Of a DNA stretch of 64,000 bases, positions 55,883 through 64,000 are shown one piece after another (position 1 is the first letter of the stretch; each line of letters opens with the position of its first letter). Where the stretch lies: the NCBI GenBank assembly GCA_002167745.1, contig NHCB01000015.1:105726-169725 (forward strand), read 5' to 3'. The notes under the pieces were generated by a model that saw only the letters and a program-made list of their open reading frames with translations, ran no database searches and was not told the origin of the DNA. The translations under genes were made by a program, and so were the position numbers. Source of the DNA: Betaproteobacteria bacterium TMED22. Lineage in GTDB: Bacteria > Pseudomonadota > Gammaproteobacteria > Burkholderiales > Eutrophovitaceae.

Positions 55883-57565
55883 ATGCAGCCATTAGTCCAA
55901 AAAGAAGAAAGATCTACTGCTGACGTAGTGCTCTTTGACACCCGGCCCGAACAATACAAACATTGGACGCTGTCAATCGCAGATAACACCGCGATATTGA
56001 GTATGGATGTAAACGAAGATGAAGGCTTAAAACCTGGATATAAGCTCAAACTCAACTCCTACGACTTGGGCGTTGATATCGAACTCTATGACGCCATTAA
56101 TCGAATCAGGTTCGAGCATCCCAGGGTCAAATGCGTCGTGATTACTTCCGCGAAGGAGAGGATGTTTTGCTCCGGAGCCAATATCTATATGCTTGGACAA
56201 TCAAGCCATCCTTGGAAAGTAAATTTTTGTAAGTTCACGAATGAAACCAGAAATGGCATTGAGGATTCAAGCAAACATGAGGGTCTTAAATTTCTGGCGG
56301 CAATTAACGGTACTATCGCGGGCGGAGGTTACGAACTTGCGCTAGCCTGCGATAAGTTGCTCATGATTGATGACCGTTCGTCTAGCGTAAGTCTTCCCGA
56401 GGTGCCGCTTTTGGGTGTTCTACCCGGCACCGGGGGACTCACACGAGTCATTGACAAGCGGAAGGTGAGAAGAGACCTGGCAGATGTATTTTGCTCAACG
56501 AGTGAAGGCGTCCGGGCCGAACGTGCAAAAAAATGGGGTCTAGTCGACGAAATTGCCAAACCAAACATGTTCGATGAAGCGCGGAACCAATTAATTTCAA
56601 AACTAACTTCTCAAAGTAAGCGACCAAACGAAGCCGTCGGCGTGAACCTGACGAAATTAGATAGAACTATGGACAATGATGGAATCCATTACTCAACAAT
56701 TGATGTTGATATCAACAGAGCCTCACGAACGGCGTCAATAACCATAAAAGCGCCGCCTGCTTCATTATCAGCAGATCTGAATTCCATTCTTAAAGCCGGA
56801 GCATCGTGGTGGCCGCTGACATTTGCAAGAGAATTAGATGACACGATACTGCTATTGCGGACTAACGAACTAGAGATCGGGACTTGGATTTTTCGAACAA
56901 GCGGTCGCGTGACAGACGTGCTTGAAATGGATCGCATACTTAATAAACATCAAGAAAATTGGTTCGTAAAAGAGACTTTAGGGTATTTACGCCGCACGTT
57001 AGCCCGCCTTGATGTATCGTCAAGAACAATATTCTCGCTTATCGACGAGGATTCATGCTTTGCGGGAACATTATTTGAAATTGCGCTCTCTTCAGATCGC
57101 GTTTTTATGCTATCAGAAACGGAAAATGGTACTAAACCAAACATTGCTCTTTCAATATTAAATTTTGGGAGCTTTCCAATGGTCAACCATCTCACTAGGC
57201 TCCAAAATCGTTTTTACGGCCACGAAGATCAGCTGGAAGTATTAACACCCATTGAGGGTCAGTTGCTGAATGCAGAAGAGGCGCTTGAGTTGGGATTGGT
57301 AACATTTGCCCCGGATGATATAGATTGGGATGACGAAATTCGAATAGCACTCGAGGAGCGCAGCAGTTTATCTCCAGACGCGCTGTCAGGCATGGAAGCA
57401 AACCTGAGATTCGCTGGCCCAGAAACAATGGAGACACGGATTTTTGCGAGGCTTTCCGCTTGGCAGAATTGGATTTTTATTCGGCCCAACGCCGTGGGTA
57501 AGCAAGGAGCGCTCAAGGTTTTTGGCAGTGGGAAAAAACCAGCTTTCAGCTGGCCGAGAATTTAA
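55883..57565 (+). CDS. boxC: 2,3-epoxybenzoyl-CoA dihydrolase
   Basis: BoxC opens the ring of 2,3-epoxybenzoyl-CoA with two waters, giving 3,4-dehydroadipyl-CoA semialdehyde and formate. The 560-residue length and double crotonase-like architecture are characteristic: the first crotonase domain spans about residues 30-270 with CSGANIYMLGQSSHPWKV and AINGTIAGGGYELALACD, and the second continues to about 560 with EDSCFAGTLFEIALSSDR. It lies between boxR and boxB on the same strand with short gaps. Confidence 0.95.
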   Translation: MQPLVQKEERSTADVVLFDTRPEQYKHWTLSIADNTAILSMDVNEDEGLKPGYKLKLNSYDLGVDIELYDAINRIRFEHPRVKCVVITSAKERMFCSGANIYMLGQSSHPWKVNFCKFTNETRNGIEDSSKHEGLKFLAAINGTIAGGGYELALACDKLLMIDDRSSSVSLPEVPLLGVLPGTGGLTRVIDKRKVRRDLADVFCSTSEGVRAERAKKWGLVDEIAKPNMFDEARNQLISKLTSQSKRPNEAVGVNLTKLDRTMDNDGIHYSTIDVDINRASRTASITIKAPPASLSADLNSILKAGASWWPLTFARELDDTILLLRTNELEIGTWIFRTSGRVTDVLEMDRILNKHQENWFVKETLGYLRRTLARLDVSSRTIFSLIDEDSCFAGTLFEIALSSDRVFMLSETENGTKPNIALSILNFGSFPMVNHLTRLQNRFYGHEDQLEVLTPIEGQLLNAEEALELGLVTFAPDDIDWDDEIRIALEERSSLSPDALSGMEANLRFAGPETMETRIFARLSAWQNWIFIRPNAVGKQGALKVFGSGKKPAFSWPRI

Positions 57566-57611
57566 GCAGATTACGCCATATTTTGTATAACGATAACGGA
57601 TTGAATAAATT

Positions 57612-59021
57612 ATGAGCATCAATTACAACGATAAAATTCCTAATAATGTGAATCTTGCAAATGATAGGAAACTACAAAGAGCACTAGAACATTGGCAACC
57701 ACATTTTTTAAAATGGTGGGATGAGCAAGGCCCAAAAGATTATCAATCAAACGACGTTTATTTAAGAACTGCTGTAGGGGTTGACGCAAAAGGTTGGGCA
57801 AGTTATGGACATGTAAAAATGCCTGACTACCGTTGGGGGATATTTCTTGCCGACCAAATGCCTGAAAGAAAAATTGGTTTTGGCGACCACTTCGGTGAAC
57901 CAGTTTGGCAACAGGTTCCAGGAGAATTACGCTCTCAATTTCGAAGAATCATCGTGACTCAAGGCGACACAGAGCCAGCTTCTGTGGAGCAGCAGAGATT
58001 ACTCGGACTGACATGCCCCTCACTTTACGATCTAAGAAATTTATTCCAAGTCAATGTTGAAGAAGGAAGACACCTCTGGGCAATGGTATACCTACTTCAT
58101 TGCTACTTTGGCCGGGATGGGAGAGAAGAAGCTGAAGAACTTCTTGCCAGACATTCTGGAGACACAGATAATCCTCGCATCTTAGGCACATTTAACGAAC
58201 CCATCAGTGACTGGCTATCGTTCTTTATGTTTACCTACTTCACTGATCGAGATGGTAAGTTTCAGTTGAAAAGCCTCAGCGAATCAGCGTTTGACCCTCT
58301 CGCAAGGACCTGCCGATTCATGCTGACCGAAGAAGCCCATCATATGTTTGTTGGCGAAACTGGGGTCGGCCGAGTAATTAAAAGATCCCTCGAAGTGATG
58401 AAGGAAACTGGCACTGACGACCCGAGCATTATCCGTAAAAATGGAGCCGTTGATCTAGTGACAATTCAAAAATACTTAAACTTTTGGTTTAGCTCCTCCC
58501 TCGATTTATTCGGCTCAGAGATTTCATCCAATGCCGCATCGTCTTTTGCAAGCGGCATCAAAGGACGGCCTGACGAGGGCAGATACGAGGATCACATTTG
58601 TAATGACGCGACCTACGATATTGATACACCCGAAGGTACTGAACAAGTGAGCTTAAGAAATGCAATGAATGATGTGACCCGAGAAGCCTACGTGAAAGAC
58701 TGCGAAATTGGTATTAAACGCTGGAACATGATGATCAAACGCGCTAACTTTGACATAACTTTAACGTTGCCAAGTACCCGATTTCATAGAACGATTGGAA
58801 GTTGGGCGAACGTTCCAACGGAACCCAGCGGGAAATCTATAAGCCAAACGGAATACAAAAACGGAATCCTCAGCTGGTTGCCAACCGAGCAAGATCGGGC
58901 TTTCATCAGAAGCTTAATGCAGCGCGTAGTTGAGCCAGGAAAAATGGCCGGATGGATAGCCCCCCCTGACCGAGGCATCAACAACAATCCCGTTGACTAT
59001 GAGTACGTTCGACTGAAGTAA
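57612..59021 (+). CDS. boxB: Benzoyl-CoA 2,3-epoxidase, oxygenase component
   Basis: BoxB is the di-iron monooxygenase that adds one oxygen atom to benzoyl-CoA, forming the 2,3-epoxide, using O2 and electrons from a reductase. The 469-residue protein has the family length. The expected di-iron ligand set is visible: Glu121, Glu151, His154 (NVEEGRHLW), Asp212, Glu241 and His244 (LTEEAHHMFVGE). It ends DYEYVRLK, like the family. It starts 46 bases after boxC. The reductase gene boxA that normally accompanies it is absent; the next gene is an unrelated RND pump on the other strand. Confidence 0.95.
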   Translation: MSINYNDKIPNNVNLANDRKLQRALEHWQPHFLKWWDEQGPKDYQSNDVYLRTAVGVDAKGWASYGHVKMPDYRWGIFLADQMPERKIGFGDHFGEPVWQQVPGELRSQFRRIIVTQGDTEPASVEQQRLLGLTCPSLYDLRNLFQVNVEEGRHLWAMVYLLHCYFGRDGREEAEELLARHSGDTDNPRILGTFNEPISDWLSFFMFTYFTDRDGKFQLKSLSESAFDPLARTCRFMLTEEAHHMFVGETGVGRVIKRSLEVMKETGTDDPSIIRKNGAVDLVTIQKYLNFWFSSSLDLFGSEISSNAASSFASGIKGRPDEGRYEDHICNDATYDIDTPEGTEQVSLRNAMNDVTREAYVKDCEIGIKRWNMMIKRANFDITLTLPSTRFHRTIGSWANVPTEPSGKSISQTEYKNGILSWLPTEQDRAFIRSLMQRVVEPGKMAGWIAPPDRGINNNPVDYEYVRLK

Positions 59022-59047
59022 ATAATCGGAGCATATGCTCCGATTAT
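59022..59047. terminator. 26-bp perfect palindrome between boxB and the RND gene
   Basis: ATAATCGGAGCAT is followed directly by its exact reverse complement, starting at the last base of the boxB stop region. The hairpin has a 13-bp stem with no loop in strict reading, or about ten pairs and a small AT loop, and lies between two convergent genes. AT-rich flanks on both sides support a bidirectional terminator. The U-run is short. Confidence 0.7.
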
Positions 59048-59076
59048 GAATGGACATCCGCTAGGACTTGTGTCGC

Positions 59077-62000
59077 CTACGTACCATCCCTGACACGCGG
59101 CGTAGTTCGAACGATAAGTGAATACGCTACAGGAATAATAAAGAGGGTCAATAGCGTGCCGATCGACACACCCCCGACAATGACCCATCCTATAGCTCGC
59201 CGAGCCTCAGCGCCGGCACCGGATGATAAAGCAAGTGGCAAGGCACCTAGCACGGTCGCTAGAGCCGTCATTAAAATGGGTCGTAACCTCAGAGTTGAAG
59301 CCTCTACGACCGCTTCGATTCTCTCCTGACCGGCCCGTCGCAGCTGATTGGCAAACTCCACAATAAGAATACCGTTCTTAGTAATCAACCCTACGAGCAT
59401 AACCAAACCAATCCGACTATAAACGTTCAAAGAACCACCGTCACCGAACTTAGCATTAAGCCACATTACAAAAAGAGCGCCGAGGAATCCCAAAGGTACC
59501 GTAAGCATAATCACAAAGGGGCCAATAAAACTCTCAAACTGTGCCGCAAGCACGAGATATATGAATATGAGTGCGAGCACCAACGTAACCTTCATTTCGT
59601 CTCCACTCTCCCTATATTCTCTTGACGAACCATTTAAATCCGTCGTCACATTTTTAGGTAATTCTGAAGCCACAACGGAATCGATGAAATCCAAGACCTC
59701 ACCTTGGCTTGCCTCTGGACCTACATTTCCATTAATAATCGCAGCACGAAATCTATTAAAATGGTTCAACTCCTTCGGCGTTACAGTCTCTTCGATGGTT
59801 ACGAGATTAGCTAACTGAACAAGCTGCCCACCCCTAGTACGAACATAAATCGAAGTTAAATCGGTTGGTTGTCGCCTTTTGGCATCTTCCATTTGCAACA
59901 CAACATCATACTGTTTCCCTTCACGCTTATAACGAGTCACATCACGCCCGCCCAGTAGAGTTTCTACCGTAGTACCAATGGTAGCCATGGATATCCCCAT
60001 TGATGCTGCCTTATCACGATCGACATTAACTCTTAACTGTGGCTTATTGAGCTTTAGATCCGTATCTAGTCCAGTGATGCCAGGATATACGCTCAGCTTC
60101 GCCATGACCTTGTTGACATGATCTTGTAATTCCTCATATGAGTTCCCATAAATCACATATTCTATCTCCTTAGCCGTGAAGCTTTGTCCCAAAGATAGCG
60201 GATTAACAGCAAATGAAATAACGCCAGGAATACCACCAAATAACTTGGGAGTAATTTGTTTGCTTATTTCAAGTTGATTGCGCTTTCTGGTATCCCAGTG
60301 TTCCAAGATGGCAAATCCAATAGCAAAATTCACAGGATTTGGCCGCTCAAGCCCCGGAGCTACGACCTCAAACAATGTATCAATTTCCGGAACATCCGTC
60401 CCAAGTATACCTGCGACCTGTCTCATATAACGGTCGGTGTATTGCACCGTCGATCCTTCCGGGGCGATCGCAAACGCCATAAAAAAGCCACGGTCTTCGA
60501 CTGGTGAGAGCTCTTGCTTTAACTGTGTAAATAAACTAATCATGGCAATAATTGCCACAAAAAAAACTCCTACGACGACAAACCACCACTTCAGAAACTG
60601 CCTTAGTACTGACGTATAACCAGTATTAATTTTTTCAAAAATTAACTCACTGGTTTTGTAAATTGAACCGTGATTTTCATCCTTCTTAAGTAAAATCGAG
60701 CACATCATCGGCGTCAGAGTTAAAGCCACAAAACCGCTTACCAGCACAGCAGAAACCACCGTTAGCGCAAACTCTACAAATAGTTGCCCAACTCGACCCG
60801 TGATAAACACAAGCGGAGTAAAAACGGCAACCAGCGTAATTGTCATCGCGACGACCGCAAATCCAATCTCCTTAGCTCCCTTCATGGCGGCTTCAAAGCG
60901 ATTCATCCCCGCCTCTATATGACGATGAATGTTCTCAAGCATTACGATCGCGTCATCAACGACCAATCCTACTGAAAGTACAATACCCAGGAGAGTCAGG
61001 ACGTTAATCGAAAACCCAAGTATGTATAGAAAAAAGAAAGAGCCGATGAGCGAAATCGGTATCGTCACAATTGGGATCAACGTCGCTCTGACGCTTCTTA
61101 AGAACACAAAAATAACAAGAACAACAAGGATCAAGGCTTCAATCAAAACCTTATACACAGAATCAATCGCAGCAGATATAAATTTAGATGTATCGAATGC
61201 GACCTTCATCGACATGCCATCAGGCAAACCACTGATCAATTGTGGCAACAAGTCTCTGACCGCTTGGGCTAATGCTAAAGTGTTGCCAGTAGATTGTTTC
61301 ACTACACCTAAACCAAGAGCTTCTTCGCCTGAAATTCTGACGATCTTTCGATTCTCGTATGGCGCCGGCACAGCGTATCCCACATCTTTAATTCTTATTG
61401 GATATCCAGAAACTTCTCGGATGATCATATTATCGAATGCTTCTGGGCTCTTTAAGTCAGTTTCAGTCATGACTGTAAGCTCTCGATCATTACTCTCAAT
61501 TCGCCCACCCGGAGAATCCAGATTTTGCTGTCGCAAAGCAGTCTCTATATCTTGAATCGTTAAGCCTCTGGCTGCAAGCTTCTCACGGTCTATCCATACT
61601 CTCATCGCATACCGACGTTCGCCACCAATAATTACGGTGGCAACGCCAGGAAGCGTTTTTAACGGATCAGTGAGATATCGATCGGCATAGTCAGTGAGCT
61701 CCATAGGACTGTGTCGATCACTTTTTAGCGCTAGCCATAGAACAGGCCAAGCATCTGCTTCAATTTTAGAAACAACTGGATCGTCAGCACTTTCGGGCAA
61801 TAGTGTCTGTATGCGAGAAACTCTATCTCGAACATCATTCGCAGCCGCCTCTACGTTCCTATCGGTTAAGAATGTAACCGTGATCTCACTGACTTCTTCT
61901 TTACTTTTGGACTTGATAGTATCCACTCCCTCGATGCCAGACAAAACGTCTTCTATTGGGGTCGTAATCACACTTTCTACAACTTGAGCTGTGGCGCCCT

Positions 62001-62154
62001 TATAAATTGTTCTAACAGAAACGGTCGGTGGATCTATTTTCGGATATTCTCTGACCGATAAACGGTCGAAGGATATGACGCCCAGCAATACAATCAACAG
62101 ACTGAAAACTGTCGCCAAAACTGGCCTACGGATGGAAATCTCAGAAAGAATCAT
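59077..62154 (-). CDS. RND family efflux permease (HAE1 type)
   Basis: A 1025-residue inner-membrane RND pump of the hydrophobe/amphiphile branch. It begins MILSEISIRRPVLATVFSLL and shows two sets of helices and two large periplasmic loops. Motifs include REYPKIDPPTVSV, VVDDAIVMLENIHRH with the proton-relay acidic pair in helix 4, and GLITKNGILIVEFANQLR. It would extrude drugs or toxic organics with the adaptor encoded 55 bases upstream and an outer-membrane channel encoded elsewhere. Next to benzoate genes it may relieve aromatic stress; this is inference. Confidence 0.93.
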   Translation of the reverse strand: MILSEISIRRPVLATVFSLLIVLLGVISFDRLSVREYPKIDPPTVSVRTIYKGATAQVVESVITTPIEDVLSGIEGVDTIKSKSKEEVSEITVTFLTDRNVEAAANDVRDRVSRIQTLLPESADDPVVSKIEADAWPVLWLALKSDRHSPMELTDYADRYLTDPLKTLPGVATVIIGGERRYAMRVWIDREKLAARGLTIQDIETALRQQNLDSPGGRIESNDRELTVMTETDLKSPEAFDNMIIREVSGYPIRIKDVGYAVPAPYENRKIVRISGEEALGLGVVKQSTGNTLALAQAVRDLLPQLISGLPDGMSMKVAFDTSKFISAAIDSVYKVLIEALILVVLVIFVFLRSVRATLIPIVTIPISLIGSFFFLYILGFSINVLTLLGIVLSVGLVVDDAIVMLENIHRHIEAGMNRFEAAMKGAKEIGFAVVAMTITLVAVFTPLVFITGRVGQLFVEFALTVVSAVLVSGFVALTLTPMMCSILLKKDENHGSIYKTSELIFEKINTGYTSVLRQFLKWWFVVVGVFFVAIIAMISLFTQLKQELSPVEDRGFFMAFAIAPEGSTVQYTDRYMRQVAGILGTDVPEIDTLFEVVAPGLERPNPVNFAIGFAILEHWDTRKRNQLEISKQITPKLFGGIPGVISFAVNPLSLGQSFTAKEIEYVIYGNSYEELQDHVNKVMAKLSVYPGITGLDTDLKLNKPQLRVNVDRDKAASMGISMATIGTTVETLLGGRDVTRYKREGKQYDVVLQMEDAKRRQPTDLTSIYVRTRGGQLVQLANLVTIEETVTPKELNHFNRFRAAIINGNVGPEASQGEVLDFIDSVVASELPKNVTTDLNGSSREYRESGDEMKVTLVLALIFIYLVLAAQFESFIGPFVIMLTVPLGFLGALFVMWLNAKFGDGGSLNVYSRIGLVMLVGLITKNGILIVEFANQLRRAGQERIEAVVEASTLRLRPILMTALATVLGALPLALSSGAGAEARRAIGWVIVGGVSIGTLLTLFIIPVAYSLIVRTTPRVRDGT

Positions 62155-62209
62155 AAGTCGCTTTAACTAAAAAAAAGTTTTTCCCTACGCACGAAAGTAA
62201 TGATAATTA

Positions 62210-63295
62210 TTACGTACCACCTAGCACCATCACTGGCGCACCATCTCTAATTTTCATTTGTCCCTCCGATACCACCACATCCCCAGGACTCAACCCATTC
62301 ACTATCTCTACGTACCCAGGCATTCTTCGACCAAGCTCCACTTTTGTAAGTGATACTTTTCCGTCTATGACTCGATATACAAAGTTTTCGGTTCCCTGAG
62401 GCCAGAGTGCCTGCTCCGGAACTGATAATGCATTTTGCTTTTTAGACATGACAAGCGAGACCCGTGCGAACATACCTGAGTGTAATTTCCCTGCCTCGTT
62501 ACTGACTCGTGCCCTAACAAGCGCTGTTCTGGTTTCTCTATCGATTCCAGTCTCGATAGCATACACATTCCCCTTGAAGACACTATCCGGAAAAGCATCA
62601 ACAACAATATTGACAACTTGACCAGAACGAACTTTAGCAAGGTAGACCTCAGGTACTCTAAAATCAACTTTTACTGAACTTAAATCCTCTAATTTAGCAA
62701 TGTCAGCGCCGGCCTCTAGGTAAGCTCCGGGACTAACTTTTCTAAGACCAATAACACCCGAAAACGGCGCAGTAATAATAGTTTTTTGCAGTCTGGCATC
62801 AGCCCCCTGAACCATAGCAGCCAACCTAGTTACAGCTCCAGCTTGGATGTCTAAGGCCTCTTTACTGATAAATTTTTGTTGATATAACTCTTTTAACCTC
62901 AAGAACCTTTGCTTCTCTGTCCTAAGTTCCGCATTAACAGCTGCCAGTTGAGCTCGGTGCTCCCTGTCATCCAATGACACGAGAAGTTGGTCCAACTCAA
63001 CTATTTGACCCTCATCAAAATTTAACTTGGTAAGCCGCCCACTAATCTCTGTCCTTATGCGGACTGACTCATTTGCGACCACGGTGCCGACCGCGGAGAT
63101 ATCGTCCACGACAACACCAACAAGCACCGGAGACGCCATAACAGGTAATCCCTGGGGCTTGGCTGGCGCAGCTTGTTCAACCTTTTCGGATGCCTTGTCT
63201 ACAACTTCAGCGGGCCTATTCAACCAAGCGAATAGCCCCAAAACTATAACGACAATAACCCCCCAAAACGCTAAGCGATTTTTTGATTCTGACAA
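62210..63295 (-). CDS. RND efflux periplasmic adaptor (membrane fusion protein)
   Basis: A 361-residue membrane fusion protein with an N-terminal membrane anchor (LAFWGVIVVIVLGLFAWLN). The lipoyl-like half-motifs (GRLTKLNFDEGQIVELDQLLVSLD and TAPFSGVIGLRKVSPGAYLEAG), a coiled-coil hairpin near residues 110-160 and a beta-barrel domain follow. Translation starts at TTG with AGGGGG upstream. It precedes the RND permease on the same strand, and the two form the inner-membrane and periplasmic parts of one pump. Confidence 0.92.
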   Translation of the reverse strand: MSESKNRLAFWGVIVVIVLGLFAWLNRPAEVVDKASEKVEQAAPAKPQGLPVMASPVLVGVVVDDISAVGTVVANESVRIRTEISGRLTKLNFDEGQIVELDQLLVSLDDREHRAQLAAVNAELRTEKQRFLRLKELYQQKFISKEALDIQAGAVTRLAAMVQGADARLQKTIITAPFSGVIGLRKVSPGAYLEAGADIAKLEDLSSVKVDFRVPEVYLAKVRSGQVVNIVVDAFPDSVFKGNVYAIETGIDRETRTALVRARVSNEAGKLHSGMFARVSLVMSKKQNALSVPEQALWPQGTENFVYRVIDGKVSLTKVELGRRMPGYVEIVNGLSPGDVVVSEGQMKIRDGAPVMVLGGT

Positions 63296-63453
63296 CTTGT
63301 CCCCCTAACTCTAAAAACACTTCTTAACTCATCTCTGTGGAGTTTAGAGATATTTAAACCTCTGTGGTAAATAGAGACTTACCGTGACTGATCTCAATCA
63401 CTCTCCAAGTAAAAATTATAGTCTCGTAAAACGGAGGGGCCACAATCTTACCG

Positions 63454-63822
63454 CTAAGCCTCTGGCTTAGAGTTTGCCATTTCATCCCTTACTTGCGCCA
63501 TATCAAGCTTAGCCATTCGATCTAGAAGTCCTTCGAGCGAATATGCTGGAACAGCTCCTGGCTTAGAATACAAGATGATCTGCTCTCGAATAACAACCAA
63601 AGTCGGAATGGAGCGGATCCCAAAAGACTCCGCTAACTCTTTCTCCTCCTCAGAATTGACTTTTGCAAAGTAGACACCAGTATACGTCTCTGAGGCGGTC
63701 TCGAAAACAGGCGCAAAGGTTTTGCACGGAGCGCACCAAGGCGCCCAAAAATCAATAATAATCATATCGTTTTCTTTAACTGCTTGATCAAACGTCTCAC
63801 GTGTTAGGTTAGCTACTGGCAT
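63454..63822 (-). CDS. Thioredoxin-family protein with CAPC active site
   Basis: A 122-residue thioredoxin fold. The active site is WCAPC (Cys30 and Cys33) rather than the usual WCGPC, followed by RSIPTLVVI with the conserved cis-proline. No signal peptide is visible, so it should be cytoplasmic. It lies between two RND efflux units on the same strand but has its own ATG and a 158-base upstream separation from the adaptor gene. The Ala for Gly replacement probably shifts its redox potential; its partner is not known. Confidence 0.9.
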   Translation of the reverse strand: MPVANLTRETFDQAVKENDMIIIDFWAPWCAPCKTFAPVFETASETYTGVYFAKVNSEEEKELAESFGIRSIPTLVVIREQIILYSKPGAVPAYSLEGLLDRMAKLDMAQVRDEMANSKPEA

Positions 63823-63892
63823 TTTCTTATATCCAAAAATTAATTGTCTAAGCAGTCTATCATTTTCCCTAAAACCATAAAATTAAAGCCTA

Positions 63893-64000
63893 CTAATCAA
63901 GACTCAGGGCTTGAAAGCGACCGAAATGATGCAAAATTGTAGGAAGTACCAAAAGATTTAAAACGGTTGAGGTAAATAGTCCTCCAACTATAATAGTCGC
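63893..64000 (-). CDS. C-terminus of a second RND efflux permease (5' end outside window)
   Basis: The last 108 bases read, in one open minus-strand frame, TIIVGGLFTSTVLNLLVLP followed by TILHHFGRFQALSLD and a stop. The VGGLxTSTxLxLLVLP helix is the final transmembrane segment of RND permeases, most like the CusA/CzcA heavy-metal branch. Only 35 residues are visible, so the branch is tentative. Confidence 0.75.
   Translation of the reverse strand, partial: ATIIVGGLFTSTVLNLLVLPTILHHFGRFQALSLD

Noticed and set aside
57195-57622. Minus-strand frames opposite the end of boxC
   Set aside because: Overlapping low-complexity shadow frames; boxC is clearly coding on the plus strand.
1-64000. tRNA, rRNA, CRISPR, insertion sequence or integrase genes
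   Set aside because: No clover-leaf sequences, spaced direct repeats, transposase or integrase frames were seen on either strand.

Overview
The window looks like chromosomal DNA of a Gram-negative proteobacterium, most likely a low-to-mid GC beta- or gammaproteobacterium with Burkholderiales-like gene order. The evidence is the run leuC-leuD-leuB-asd-fimV-truA-trpF-trpB-trpA-accD and the metG/mrp-dcd-ornithine decarboxylase group. TRAP and branched-chain-type ABC uptake, RND efflux, a PagL-like outer-membrane protein and FimV all fit a Gram-negative cell. The many acid and xenobiotic enzymes suggest a free-living heterotroph, possibly aquatic; this is inference. I saw no tRNA, rRNA, insertion sequence, CRISPR array or prophage. 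Genes are tightly packed and no gene-free stretch exceeds about 235 bases.

Layout. 1-12964 (minus strand): leucine, aspartate-family, tryptophan and shikimate biosynthesis, with tRNA pseudouridine synthase, FimV, an MFS transporter and a 3'-truncated accD. 13120-23234: thyA-folA, ornithine decarboxylase, dcd, mrp, metG and dnaE. 23323-28822: an alpha/beta hydrolase, a second MFS transporter, metY with a CoA-binding protein, a hydroxyacyl-CoA dehydrogenase and a PagL-like lipid A deacylase. 28884-34475: a TRAP uptake system with one permease pair and three tandem receptors. 34626-39590: an epoxide hydrolase, a lipoprotein-sized metallopeptidase-like protein, a Sel1-repeat protein, a fluoroacetate-dehalogenase-like enzyme and an aminotransferase. 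39754-44596 (plus strand): a PanE-type reductase, a mandelate-racemase homologue, an ArsC/YffB protein, an FAD D-2-hydroxyacid dehydrogenase and a YdjM-type membrane protein.

44627-59021 is the most distinctive region: an aerobic benzoate (box) catabolic island. boxR-boxC-boxB run on the plus strand. Divergently, a long minus-strand run encodes a flavodoxin, benzoate-CoA ligase, a Tat-type ABC receptor, a fused carboxyltransferase-like protein, LivH, LivM, LivG, LivF, an alpha/beta hydrolase, a 3-hydroxybutyrate-dehydrogenase-like SDR and a double CDGSH iron-sulfur protein. Benzoate would be imported, activated to benzoyl-CoA, epoxidised by BoxB and ring-opened by BoxC. The usual reductase gene boxA and the aldehyde dehydrogenase gene boxD are not in the window; a flavodoxin sits where an electron donor would be expected. 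59077-64000 (minus strand) holds an RND pump with its adaptor, a thioredoxin and the C-terminus of a second RND permease.

Best candidates for something new are the flavodoxin-associated boxA-less box cluster with its fused decarboxylase-type carboxyltransferase, the one-permease/three-receptor TRAP locus, the K-to-R mandelate racemase homologue, and a 30-bp perfect palindrome inside the box-operon hydrolase gene.
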